A DNA stretch of 60,431 nt from Promethearchaeota archaeon (lineage in GTDB: Archaea > Asgardarchaeota > Lokiarchaeia > Sigyniarchaeales > SOKP01). The notes under the pieces were generated by a model. The model had not been told where the DNA came from and ran no database searches. It saw nothing but the letters and a program-made list of their open reading frames with translations. This document shows positions 24,849 through 35,600 of this stretch, in pieces. Position numbers and translations under genes: made by a program. The DNA lies in the NCBI GenBank assembly GCA_011364975.1, contig RDOE01000010.1, forward strand, positions 1 to 60,431. Direction: 5' to 3'. Position 1 is the stretch's first letter. Each line of letters starts with the position of its first letter.

Positions 24849-27815
24849 TTAAAAAGTTTCTCGGAATGTATCCATAATAGTTTGTTTACTTAACTTCCTT
24901 AAGATTATAAACATTCCAATTATTCCAATAACAATTGAAATAATAAACACCCTTGCTAAAACTTCAAAAGGAACTGAAAAAACAATTGGCATTTCTGTTA
25001 TAAAACCTAGGTTTGTTTCTAATAAGTAGGCACTAAATGTCCCGATAAATGTCCCCATCGTTCCTGAAGATAATAATACTATTAAACTTTCAATTATGAA
25101 CAAATTTCTCACGTTCTTAGTCTTCATTCCTAGAGCTCTTAATATTCCAATTTCAAATTTTCTTTCTAGCATGACTGCATACATCGTACTTATTAATCCA
25201 AAAATCGCAATTGTAATCGCAAACCAATTGATTACTTCTAAAAGTGTACTTTGTCTTTCATACAGATCTTGCATAAAATTAATTTTAGACACAGCATCAT
25301 CAATTATGAAATTCTTATTCTTATATGTAGATTGAAATTCCTCTTTTACTTCTTTGATGCTTTCTCGTGACTCATCTATTATATTAATAAAAACTTTATC
25401 AATAATCATATCGGGACCTCTTGGATTCTCTATATCCATTAGATTTATATAATTATCTAATGATACCATTAATCCAGCTCCCGATACTGCGTTAACAGAA
25501 CTTCTAAAATTGAAATATCCCGGCATTCCACCTGAAATACCAACAACTCGAAAGAGAGTAATATTTCCAGGATCATTTGGAATTTTTGGATTAAAAAAAG
25601 TGAGCCGAATATACTCTCCCACATCCTTAATCCCTAAGACAGTTGCTAACGAATTCGCAATAATACACGTATTATTATGATTAAATAGTTGACTAAAGGA
25701 ATAATTAAATCCACTATTTGGGCTACTCCAAATAAAAAGATTCTCATCCATTAAATTATAGTAATTTTCTTCAATACCTATAAATCCAACTTCAAATTCA
25801 TCAAAATTCGCAATATCTGCCGCTTTTACTTGATATTTCTCTTGAGCTTGGGCCGTATAAAATTCAAAAATATTAACAAATGCCTCATTAATAGATTCTT
25901 GATCAAAACCACCTCCACCTTCACTAAAATCATAAAATACTGATAAAATTGATGTGATATCAAACATATTATAAAGAGTAATTGCATATGAATCAATATT
26001 CTGCATATTTTTTAAGTCCTGAACAACTTCATAAGTTATTGCATCATCATTAGCTTCTAATCCTTGATTCACTAAAACTAATTCTGATCCATATTGAAAT
26101 TTTAAATTTAAAGACATATTTTTTGATTCCATCTCTAAAACACTTGTAATAAAAAATATGAAAGAAAAACTTATAGCAAACATCAAAATTGTATTTGTGT
26201 TTCGTCGTCTATTTCTTTTAAGAGATATTTTAATAATATTTGCATATTTTCTAATAAGGGGGCTTATAATTCCAACTAGTATAGTTTGAATTAAAGGAAT
26301 AATTCCCACTGAAGCAAAAACCATTCCAATTAATATTGCTCCTAAAAGTCCTATAAATAATCCCGCTATTAGCATGAAATCACCTGTAACAACTAAATTA
26401 GGTAATAAAATAAAAACCACCATCCCAATTGTAGCGATTGCAGTACCTACCAGGAAACTTTTTAGATTTATACTTCCTTCTTTTTTTACCTCCCAACCTT
26501 CTTCTTTTTTATGAAAAGGAGTTATAGATTTGATAATCTCTAATTTTCCCGTTTTTAAAGCTGGGAATAGTGAGACTACAAATGATACTCCCGAGCCAAT
26601 AGAAAAAGCTAATATTATTGTTAAAGGTTGAATTACGTAAGGTACATTTTGAAGCCTGAAATCTGTAATTATAAACAAAGTATTTACTACAGGTGGTGTA
26701 GCAAATACTCCAATGATAATTCCAATGATTGATCCTATAACACCTATTAAAAAACCTTCAAAAATAACCATTTTTAAAGGAAAGTTCTTTCTTCCCCCTA
26801 CAACTCGAATTATTCCATACTCTCTGATTCTCTCTTCTGTTGAAGTTGATAATATTGAGTTGATTAAAATACCTGTTATTAATATAGCAATGATAATAAT
26901 AAACCAAAAGATTATCGTCATTCCAATTAACATAAATTGCTCTGTACTTAATTGTTCAAGTTTAGGCAAAGAAACAGAATATTCATTCGGATCTAGCCTT
27001 TGTTGAATTCTTGTTCCAACCATTCTGAGGTTCCTTTCAGTAGCATCTAAATTTCTAACATCATAAATAAATTGTGGATTTTCTATTGTTCCCATAATAA
27101 GGTTAATTTTTCCCTCCCTTTGAAGGAAACTTTGGGCTTGATGAAGATTTACAATAACTAGAGCATTTTCAATGTCTGTGAATTTTAAATCTTGAATACA
27201 TATGACTATAATTTCGAGATTTAATTCATATTGTTGATATTGCATATGTATAGTATCTCCAACTGATACATTCAATAATTCTGCAACTCTTGATAAGATT
27301 ACACATTGACCATTATTGGGTTCATCTCTATAGATTTCTCCAGTTTCAATACCTTCTTGATTCACAATTTTTAAATTTCCCATATTTCCATTTTCATCTT
27401 CCTTAATAAAATCAAGGCCATAAAATTGTAATGTACTATTAGCCATCGCATTATCAGAAAATGCTCTTACAGGCATCATTATTCTAGGAAAAAGTTCTTC
27501 GACACCGTCTATATTTTGTAGTTCTTCATAAAGGAGATTTTCATCAAAGAATGGATCAAATGTAATATCTGTTTTAATGTTCCGAGAAATCATTATATCA
27601 GCACTTCCAGTCGTATTTGTAATTAATTCCATGTAATTATATGACATTGTATCATTAACCATTCCTATAGCGGTCAATAGTATTATTGAAACCATAATTC
27701 CACTTATGGCAAATATAGCTTTAGACTTATCTCGCTTCATATTAAGCCATGAATGCTTGATAAATTGAAAATTCACTTTACTCTTTATCTGATACCAAAA
27801 ATTCTCCAAACTCAA
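24849..27815 (-). CDS. FtsX/MacB-type ABC permease B (last gene of the protease-ABC operon)
   Basis: The 988-residue permease is a tandem duplication of the MacB/LolC plan. A first membrane helix (about 33-52) is followed by a large extracellular domain (about 55-290). An FtsX core of three helices then contains TSTEERIREYGIIRVVGGRK and IIGIIIGV (about 295-420). Additional helices (about 455-515) follow, then a second start helix, a second extracellular domain (about 560-850) and a second FtsX core with ERKFEIGILRALGMKTKNV. It ends in TIMDTFRETF. FtsX-type permeases usually do not move small solutes. They transmit ATP-driven motion to extracellular or periplasmic partners. It lies 23 bp after the subtilase gene and is paralogous to permease A. 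Confidence 0.9.
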   Translation of the reverse strand: MSLENFWYQIKSKVNFQFIKHSWLNMKRDKSKAIFAISGIMVSIILLTAIGMVNDTMSYNYMELITNTTGSADIMISRNIKTDITFDPFFDENLLYEELQNIDGVEELFPRIMMPVRAFSDNAMANSTLQFYGLDFIKEDENGNMGNLKIVNQEGIETGEIYRDEPNNGQCVILSRVAELLNVSVGDTIHMQYQQYELNLEIIVICIQDLKFTDIENALVIVNLHQAQSFLQREGKINLIMGTIENPQFIYDVRNLDATERNLRMVGTRIQQRLDPNEYSVSLPKLEQLSTEQFMLIGMTIIFWFIIIIAILITGILINSILSTSTEERIREYGIIRVVGGRKNFPLKMVIFEGFLIGVIGSIIGIIIGVFATPPVVNTLFIITDFRLQNVPYVIQPLTIILAFSIGSGVSFVVSLFPALKTGKLEIIKSITPFHKKEEGWEVKKEGSINLKSFLVGTAIATIGMVVFILLPNLVVTGDFMLIAGLFIGLLGAILIGMVFASVGIIPLIQTILVGIISPLIRKYANIIKISLKRNRRRNTNTILMFAISFSFIFFITSVLEMESKNMSLNLKFQYGSELVLVNQGLEANDDAITYEVVQDLKNMQNIDSYAITLYNMFDITSILSVFYDFSEGGGGFDQESINEAFVNIFEFYTAQAQEKYQVKAADIANFDEFEVGFIGIEENYYNLMDENLFIWSSPNSGFNYSFSQLFNHNNTCIIANSLATVLGIKDVGEYIRLTFFNPKIPNDPGNITLFRVVGISGGMPGYFNFRSSVNAVSGAGLMVSLDNYINLMDIENPRGPDMIIDKVFINIIDESRESIKEVKEEFQSTYKNKNFIIDDAVSKINFMQDLYERQSTLLEVINWFAITIAIFGLISTMYAVMLERKFEIGILRALGMKTKNVRNLFIIESLIVLLSSGTMGTFIGTFSAYLLETNLGFITEMPIVFSVPFEVLARVFIISIVIGIIGMFIILRKLSKQTIMDTFRETF

Positions 27816-27839
27816 GATCTTAATTACTCTCTTTATTTA

Positions 27840-30800
27840 TTAATCCAAAATACTAAATTTTTTTTTCTTTTGCCGAAATTTTCTTAAATAGATTCCCTTA
27901 TTGCCTAATAATTCTTTAATCTCTTCTAATTCTCTTCTAACTAATTTAATACCTTCACATTTTTTAGTTTTACAAAAATAATAATCTCCTGGCTCATCTT
28001 TATAATACCATTTGCCGCAATTCATGCAGTTATAAGCCGCATAGATTTGATCATGTCCGCAAATAGGACAAATAAAATTGAACTTTATAGATTCAAACCA
28101 CGATTTACAGAATTTGCAATGAAGAATCAGTGGTCTCTCTACAAGATCATCTGATTCAAACAGTTCAATTCTTTTTTTTATTTGTTCTTTATCAATATTT
28201 TTTAACCTTACTTTCTCAGCATTTAAATCATGTTTTTTATTAATCCCTAACTTTCCTTTTTTTTCTGAAATAAAATAAATGATAATTCCTAATCCTAATG
28301 CTGCAATTACCAATATAATCCATGGACCCCACATTCTCATATTAAATATACCATTTTCAATAATAACAAATAGTGTAGCCTCCCCAAGATTGCCTTCCAT
28401 ATCATAAGCTCTGACTATCACTTTATAATTCCCATCAGTTTGATGTGTTGTATCCCATAGGAATGATAATAACCCTGTACTCAAATTAAAATTAATCATC
28501 TCTTTATCGATAATTTTATTATTTAAAAGAACATAGATGCGACTCGAATCTAAGCCCTTATTATCCGAAATAGTCGCAGTAAATAAAATTGTCGCGCTTA
28601 TTCTTGCATTATCTGAAGGATTTAATATCTGAATATTTGGAGTAATAAAATCCGTTTCTTTATCATAACCCACATAAATGTCTGATATTAACCATCCATC
28701 TCCTATTCCAACTACGTTTTCATTAGTATAAAGAGTGAATCTAAACATAACCACTTGATTAAAATAAGAAGAAATATCAATAGACTGATTTCCTAATAAA
28801 TCCTCATTATCATAATAAAATTCTTTTAATAATATCCAACTATTTCCAAAATCACTTGAAATAGAGATTGAACATCGATCTAGATTTTCTTCTAAAAAAA
28901 CTTCATTTTGCAAATCAAAATCATGATAAAATTTGAGATAAACAGAATATTGACTATTTAATTGTAATGGATGAGTTAATAAATTGATTTCCCAGTTTGT
29001 ACCATAACCCTGATTAATACTTCCAAAACTTTGTCCAAGCCCTCCATAAAGGTATGTCTTATTAAGTATTGAGATGGTATGCCACGAATTATCACCTAGC
29101 AACCATGTGGTGCTTTCCTTTTGCTTTGGGGTTCCAGTAATATAAAAATCATTAGATTTTTTTTCATCAAAATTATACCCAATATTTTTACCTTCGTGAT
29201 ATATATTAAATTCTCTTGGAGTGGGGTCCTGAAAGGTAATGACTGAATTATCTTGATTAAACCAAATACTTGAATTAGTAAATTTACCATCAGAAATATG
29301 AAATCTGAAAGATAGATTTAAAAATTCATTTAATGGTAAACTCCTTACAAAAAAAATACCTTTAGTTCCAGCTAATTTATCACTTGCGTTCCAAGCACCA
29401 TAGATATTTATCATAGAATAATTATATTCCCCAATTTCAACATAAACAAATTCTGGATAATTATTATCTCGATCATAATAATTACATGAAAATGTAAATT
29501 TACTAAATCTAAATCCATCGAACTGAGATATATCCTGTTCTATATGAGGTTCAACTTCCGGATAATAATAATTAGTATAATTTACTAAAGAAAAATAATC
29601 TAACATTAACCCTTTATAATTTATTGGATCAAATTGCTCATCCAAGGATGCTAAGAATCTAAACTGTATAAAATTTCCAATATAATCAGTAAGATTTATT
29701 TTTTCAATAAACCATTCATTTTCAAAGTTTGTATAAGTTTTCAATGTAAACCATCCGGTCCAATTAAGATTTATTTGGAGAAAAATAAAATCCCCTGTGT
29801 TAATACTTACTCTTAAGCCAAAAGAAGCAAATGGATGAGTCATATTATTATCGATTTGGGTTAAATTAAAGAGAGGGCTCCTTAATGTACCATTAGGATA
29901 AGGATTAGTAATAATATAAGGTTGATATGTATAATCTTGTGGATAGAAATGATCTCTTCCAAAATAGATACTAGACCATATATTTTCATAAATTAAAGAT
30001 CTATTATCATTTATATTTGATTGATTTAGTAATCCCCATCCGGTACCATTAAAGATCCATCCATCTAAACCATTCATAAAATTGTGTGAATAAGGAAATT
30101 GTTTACTATCGGTAGGAAATTCAATTAAGATACTTAACTCTCCAAAACTTGGAAATCTAACGACATGATTTCCATCACTTGCTATAAAATAGTAATGATA
30201 AAGACCGGAACTCGGAAATCTCACCGCTTCGCTTCTAAAAGTTACTCCATTTGTAAAATTATTATCCAAAGGATTTATTTTGAATAAACTATAATTTTGG
30301 GATGTTTCTAAAATATGAACATAGACTTCTTGGGGTGGTACATTTGATATATCATTATCAAAATAATCAATATAAAAGAAATAATTATCAATCGAATAAT
30401 TTTTAAGAGGTTGATTACCATAAAACTCTTGTAAACTAATTATGGTATCATTTTTACTTGCTCCTACATATCTAATTTCAGCAATTTTTAATTCAGGAAT
30501 AAAATCATTTCTCACTGGCGTAATAATTAATGAAAAATTACTTCTACCTTCTATAGCCTTTATTGTTAAAACACAATTAGTTTCATTGCTTTTAGGTATA
30601 AAATAAAAATAGCTTAAATTATCGTACCATTTACGAGAGGATTGAAGAAGGATAGGTTCACCATATTGGTTTGTATTATTACTAAATAAGTAAACGTCAA
30701 ATTCCACATCCCCTTTAAAGTCAGTTAAATTAAATAAATATTGAGTATTTTTCTCCAGAGCGACTTTTCGTGCTACAACATGTGTGCCAAGGGGATTTTC

Positions 30801-32639
30801 TTTTGAACTTTCTAAATAACCAGTGATAGATTCATTTATATTTAAAATTTTAGTTAAGGCATCAATAGCTGACTCAATATTTACTCTTCCATAACCTTCA
30901 TGTTCATCTTTCAAACTACTGGATATCCCCATAAAATTGGATGGTGAATAGGTTTCCTCATTTATGACCGTGCTAGGATCATCTTCTCGATTCAAATTAG
31001 TTTCTGAAGCTGTCATAAGTAAAACTGCTTTTAAATAGTTAACCCAATAATCTAAATTATCATTATTCCAATTCATCCAAGTTCCCCATTTAGCTTCTAT
31101 CAACAAATTTAGAGTGGCGGCTATAATAGCCGCAGAAATTGAAGTTCCATACGCTCCTGTAGCACTATTTGGTATTTTACCAGCACTTATCACAGATCGA
31201 TGTCCTTCTAATAAACTTCCTCCAGGTGCAACAATATCTGGCTTTATAATATTTTCTGAGATTTCTTTTCCCATACTACTAAAACTCGAAATATGATCTC
31301 TATCATTTATTGCCCCAACTACTATTGCTCTTTCATTTGATGCTATACTATTCAATGGGCTAACTCCAGATACTCCCGCATTTCCTGCTGCGATAACAAC
31401 GAAAATATCATTATCAATAACTTCATCAATCACTCTATTTATCGCTATGACATCTGTCCCGAATGTTGCTAAACTTAGACATACACTCACAATGTGAAAT
31501 TTTGTTCTATTTTGAATAACGCTACCTAAAGCAGAAATTAGATCTGAGACATAACCACGACCAGATTGGTTTGCTACTTTATAGCTAAGGATTTTTGTAG
31601 CATTTGCAATTCCAGTATAATGATTATAATCTTGAGTATATACCTCTGGAAAAAAAGAGCAATTCACATTGTATGAAAAAATAGGATTAGTATCACTTTT
31701 TTTGTGATATTTTATATATAAATCATATATTCCTAATCCTGATTGAGAAAGGTCTTGAAAAATTATTAAGTTTTCATCAGAGTTTTGATGTTTTGAAGAA
31801 TTTACTAATATAGAATCATGATATAGTTCGAACCAAATTGAATCTATTTCACTTGATTTAAAATGAGACGTTGAGTTAATAGAGATAAAAGAGTTTGATT
31901 TCGAGGCATTGAAGGTAAGAATTTTTAAAGAGTAATTTTTAGCTGGTAGAAATTCATCAAATAACTCTAAATGAGTAATACTGTCATTTAAGTTAATAAA
32001 TGATGGAATTTCTGCATTATAAGGTAATAAACCTGTACCTGAAACGACAGATGATATAAAAGTACCGTGACCATTGTCATCAGATATTGGGTTATTATTT
32101 ACAAAATTTTCCCATCCGATTAAATGGTTTTGAATATAAAGGTTTGCAGGATCTACACCAGTATCTAAAATTGCTATGGATGAATTTGTTTCACCATTTA
32201 ACCCATTGGTTGACCATGAAGAATTAACTGACTGCGTCTGAACACTTACATAATTCATTTGAGTTTGGATAATTTCATCATTTTCAATATTAATTCCTGG
32301 AAATTCTTGTTTGAAATCTGAAATATTTTCTGATGGAAATAAGCCAGCAAAACCAGAGAAATGATCAAATATACCATTCCAATCTTCGTTTTCTTTAAAA
32401 TTACCACCATAAAATTCAAATCTCGTTTTCATTGAAGGATCATAACTGGATGTATTGTAGAATACAATAACTTCTTGTAAATCTGGATTTGATGTTAAGA
32501 GAAATTCCCGAGTTGGTTCCTTAAAATCTTTTGTTGTCCTATTCCTAATAGAATTATTATTGAAAGTAATAGTTATCATTGGAGAAAGAAGAAGGAAAAT
32601 AATTAGCATTGCACCTTTATTTTTGAAGAAGCCTTTCAT
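27840..32639 (-). CDS. Giant membrane-anchored subtilase (S8) with intracellular zinc-ribbon tail
   Basis: The 1599-residue protein has a signal peptide or anchor (about 9-27) and a propeptide-like region. The S8 catalytic domain has Asp159 (AILDTGVD), His191 (DDNGHGTF), oxyanion Asn420 (IAAGNAG) and Ser500 (GAYGTSISAA). About 140 residues are inserted between His191 and the following helix. A roughly 900-residue beta-rich extracellular region with many N-x-S/T sites follows. A transmembrane helix (about 1438-1457) leads to a charged intracellular tail. The tail has eight cysteines in four pairs (1508/1511, 1524/1527, 1538/1541, 1556/1561) that probably bind two zinc ions. The start overlaps the upstream gene's stop by four bases (ATGA). 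Substrate unknown; the ABC permeases are likely partners. Confidence 0.9.
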   Translation of the reverse strand: MKGFFKNKGAMLIIFLLLSPMITITFNNNSIRNRTTKDFKEPTREFLLTSNPDLQEVIVFYNTSSYDPSMKTRFEFYGGNFKENEDWNGIFDHFSGFAGLFPSENISDFKQEFPGINIENDEIIQTQMNYVSVQTQSVNSSWSTNGLNGETNSSIAILDTGVDPANLYIQNHLIGWENFVNNNPISDDNGHGTFISSVVSGTGLLPYNAEIPSFINLNDSITHLELFDEFLPAKNYSLKILTFNASKSNSFISINSTSHFKSSEIDSIWFELYHDSILVNSSKHQNSDENLIIFQDLSQSGLGIYDLYIKYHKKSDTNPIFSYNVNCSFFPEVYTQDYNHYTGIANATKILSYKVANQSGRGYVSDLISALGSVIQNRTKFHIVSVCLSLATFGTDVIAINRVIDEVIDNDIFVVIAAGNAGVSGVSPLNSIASNERAIVVGAINDRDHISSFSSMGKEISENIIKPDIVAPGGSLLEGHRSVISAGKIPNSATGAYGTSISAAIIAATLNLLIEAKWGTWMNWNNDNLDYWVNYLKAVLLMTASETNLNREDDPSTVINEETYSPSNFMGISSSLKDEHEGYGRVNIESAIDALTKILNINESITGYLESSKENPLGTHVVARKVALEKNTQYLFNLTDFKGDVEFDVYLFSNNTNQYGEPILLQSSRKWYDNLSYFYFIPKSNETNCVLTIKAIEGRSNFSLIITPVRNDFIPELKIAEIRYVGASKNDTIISLQEFYGNQPLKNYSIDNYFFYIDYFDNDISNVPPQEVYVHILETSQNYSLFKINPLDNNFTNGVTFRSEAVRFPSSGLYHYYFIASDGNHVVRFPSFGELSILIEFPTDSKQFPYSHNFMNGLDGWIFNGTGWGLLNQSNINDNRSLIYENIWSSIYFGRDHFYPQDYTYQPYIITNPYPNGTLRSPLFNLTQIDNNMTHPFASFGLRVSINTGDFIFLQINLNWTGWFTLKTYTNFENEWFIEKINLTDYIGNFIQFRFLASLDEQFDPINYKGLMLDYFSLVNYTNYYYPEVEPHIEQDISQFDGFRFSKFTFSCNYYDRDNNYPEFVYVEIGEYNYSMINIYGAWNASDKLAGTKGIFFVRSLPLNEFLNLSFRFHISDGKFTNSSIWFNQDNSVITFQDPTPREFNIYHEGKNIGYNFDEKKSNDFYITGTPKQKESTTWLLGDNSWHTISILNKTYLYGGLGQSFGSINQGYGTNWEINLLTHPLQLNSQYSVYLKFYHDFDLQNEVFLEENLDRCSISISSDFGNSWILLKEFYYDNEDLLGNQSIDISSYFNQVVMFRFTLYTNENVVGIGDGWLISDIYVGYDKETDFITPNIQILNPSDNARISATILFTATISDNKGLDSSRIYVLLNNKIIDKEMINFNLSTGLLSFLWDTTHQTDGNYKVIVRAYDMEGNLGEATLFVIIENGIFNMRMWGPWIILVIAALGLGIIIYFISEKKGKLGINKKHDLNAEKVRLKNIDKEQIKKRIELFESDDLVERPLILHCKFCKSWFESIKFNFICPICGHDQIYAAYNCMNCGKWYYKDEPGDYYFCKTKKCEGIKLVRRELEEIKELLGNKGIYLRKFRQKKKKFSILD

Positions 32640-35600
32640 TTGTCTTTTCCCTCTCTTTGTTGATTAACTACTTTATCATGTTTTAATTCTTCTAATTCTA
32701 AATGTGATTTTCCAATTTCATTTTGACCTAATTCTTTAATTTTCTCCTTCAAAGTTTGCTCAATCCTTAAAATGGAATCAAATTTACTCGATTTTAGTAA
32801 AATAGAATCATACTTCTGAGTTTCATACTTTTTGGAATTGTATTTATAAGTTTGCCATATAAATGAAAATAAAATAATTATCGAAATCAATCCTGGAATT
32901 AAAATAAATAAATTTTTAATATGTTCTGGTAGCATAACTTTAACTATAACTTGATTAGAAAGTGCTAGATTCTTTTGTAAATAATAATATTCGATACTTG
33001 CTGGTTTTAATTGGATATTTTTTTGATTTAGAGCTTCAATCTCATAGATAAAACTTTTATTTTCACTAGGTTTTAAACAATCAAGACGGTTAATTAAGCT
33101 TCCAGAGATTAAATTAAACTCTAGCTGAGTAAAGCTAAAAATATCGCTTAGATCAACTTCACCAATACAGATAGTACCCGTGTTTATAACGGTTAACTTT
33201 ACTTCAATGGTATCTCCAATTTCTACTTGATTTTTATTTATAGTTTTTAAAATTGAAAGATTTATAAAACCTAAAACAAGAATACCTGAATGTCCTATTT
33301 GGATTACATTACTCTCATAATTGTCGATAAAGTTTATTGAGGGATAATAATAACCTTTCCAATTTTCTTTAAGAATGCTGATATTCATCGTTTCTAATTC
33401 GTCTTGTTCTAAATTTTCAATAGTTAAAGATTTGTAATCTATTCTTTTTAGATCACCATAATAATTATTCATAGTAATTGATAAATTATTTATACCTAAT
33501 CCAGCTGGACTTCTATTTTTAATGCCTATTGTTATATTGAATATATCACCAATTCTAGGATCGCTTAAAGATGAGTTATAATGAATATCGATAATCTTTA
33601 TATATGGGAATCTACTTCTATAATCAATGGGGGCCGTTATATAAACTTCATTTGGTTTATTTACAAGAAAAGATGAATTTAAATTCTTAATATAATCTTG
33701 GTTATGATAAGTAACATTTGTCTCACTTATCTTTATCGAATTGGGAGTATAGAAGGAAAATTTAATAAGAATTTCCTCAGAAGGATTTAAAATAGGTATT
33801 CTATATTTTAATTTATTATCTTCAAGAGTAAAATTTTGCGTATCGTATATTATTCCGGGTAATGGTATTGTTATATTGACATCAAATGCTGGTTTTGTAC
33901 CTATATTTGTTAATATTAATGAATATTCATTTGATTCTCCGATTTTAGAATTAAAATTTAAAACGTGTGAATATGAAACTATTGAAGCCATTTCATAGGT
34001 GCTTAAAGAAATATCATTAGAAAACCTTATGTATTCGACCAATCCAGAAAATGAGCTATAGATGACTCTCGATCTTTGTATCTTATACTCATTAACATCT
34101 CGATAAGAAAATTCGACATTAAAATCATTAATAGAAATGTTGAATTGGTTTAAATTAACCCCTATCAATCTTATAATTATCGTATGATTATTTCTAGAGC
34201 TAGGATCAAAAAGCCAATCTAAAGTTCCTTCATTTTTAACAAATGAAAAAGTTTGTGTATCATTTATGGCTGAAACTAAGAAATCTGAAATATCTTGAAA
34301 CTCTTCAGTCGAAAAATTAAATATTTCTATATCCATAAGACTTTCTGGATCATTTAAATTGATAACTACGGAAACTCTATCTAAGGAATTATTCCAGAAA
34401 TCGATATAACTCTCATTTTTAAAAAGAAATTGAATTTCTAGCTCATGCTGATTGACATATTTTTGTTCAGATGTGATTTGCCAGCTTTCTTTATCTAATT
34501 CAAGTGCCATATAAGGATTGGTATCATTTATTGAGAATCCTGATATTAATGAAGGTAATTGAGGGAAATTATTTCTTATCGTAAAGTTATAACTATAAAA
34601 TGAGGTAAATGAGTCCAAATAACTTATAGAAAAATTTGAAAGCGTATAACTTATCGTTTTATTTGGCTCTAATTTCCAATTATCTTCATTCCATATACTA
34701 TAGGGATTAGTAAAAGTATTTATAAGATCATCTGGATATATTCCAATTGCTATTAAAGAAGCAATTAGTTGAGTGTTGCCAGTGGGGGGTGGTGCATTAA
34801 TAATATCTATTATATCTCCCATATTTGAATTATAAGGTAAAAGATTTGTGAAATTTAACATATTGGGATAATATGTATCTATTAAACCAGCACCAGTAGT
34901 ATCAAAATAAAATATTCGAGGGTTTTCATCAAAATTGAAAAAATCTTCTAAATTATCATACTGATTTGGATATTCACCGTTAACAACTTGCCAAATAGCT
35001 TCTTTTAGATCATCATCATAACCAAGTAAGCTACCAATTGGACCAACAATGAATGTAAATGCATCATCCAGGGTGATTGGGATTGAGGTAGGTATACCCC
35101 ATGCAGTTTCATTTCCCATGTTTTTAGCAGTAATGTTAAATGAAAAGTCTTTATATATCCCATAAGATGAATTGGGATTAATCAACTCTTTCTTTATAAC
35201 TATATTCGGTTCGGAATTACTTATTTTGTAATTGATTATCAAATCTCCAATAGGATTGAAGAGCCCAGTAGGGATTCCCGGAAATCCTTGGAGACCTAAT
35301 AGATGTAAAAAATTAATAAAGTTCGTAGACTCTTCTAAATTTACTGGAATGACATAACTCCTTTTAAAACCACCTTCATCTTCCCAGATAAGGTTAAACG
35401 AAAAAGCTTTAAGGGTTTCAATATCAAAATCAATGTCCGCATAAAATAATATTAAACCAATTTGTTCTAAAAGAAAATCGTAAAAATCAAAATTGGTAGG
35501 AGTAACGTCAATAATCTCTGTACTATAAATCTTGATATTAATATTACTCATAAATGCACCTGATAAAGCAATAAATACCTTTTCACTTGGTCTCAAAGGT

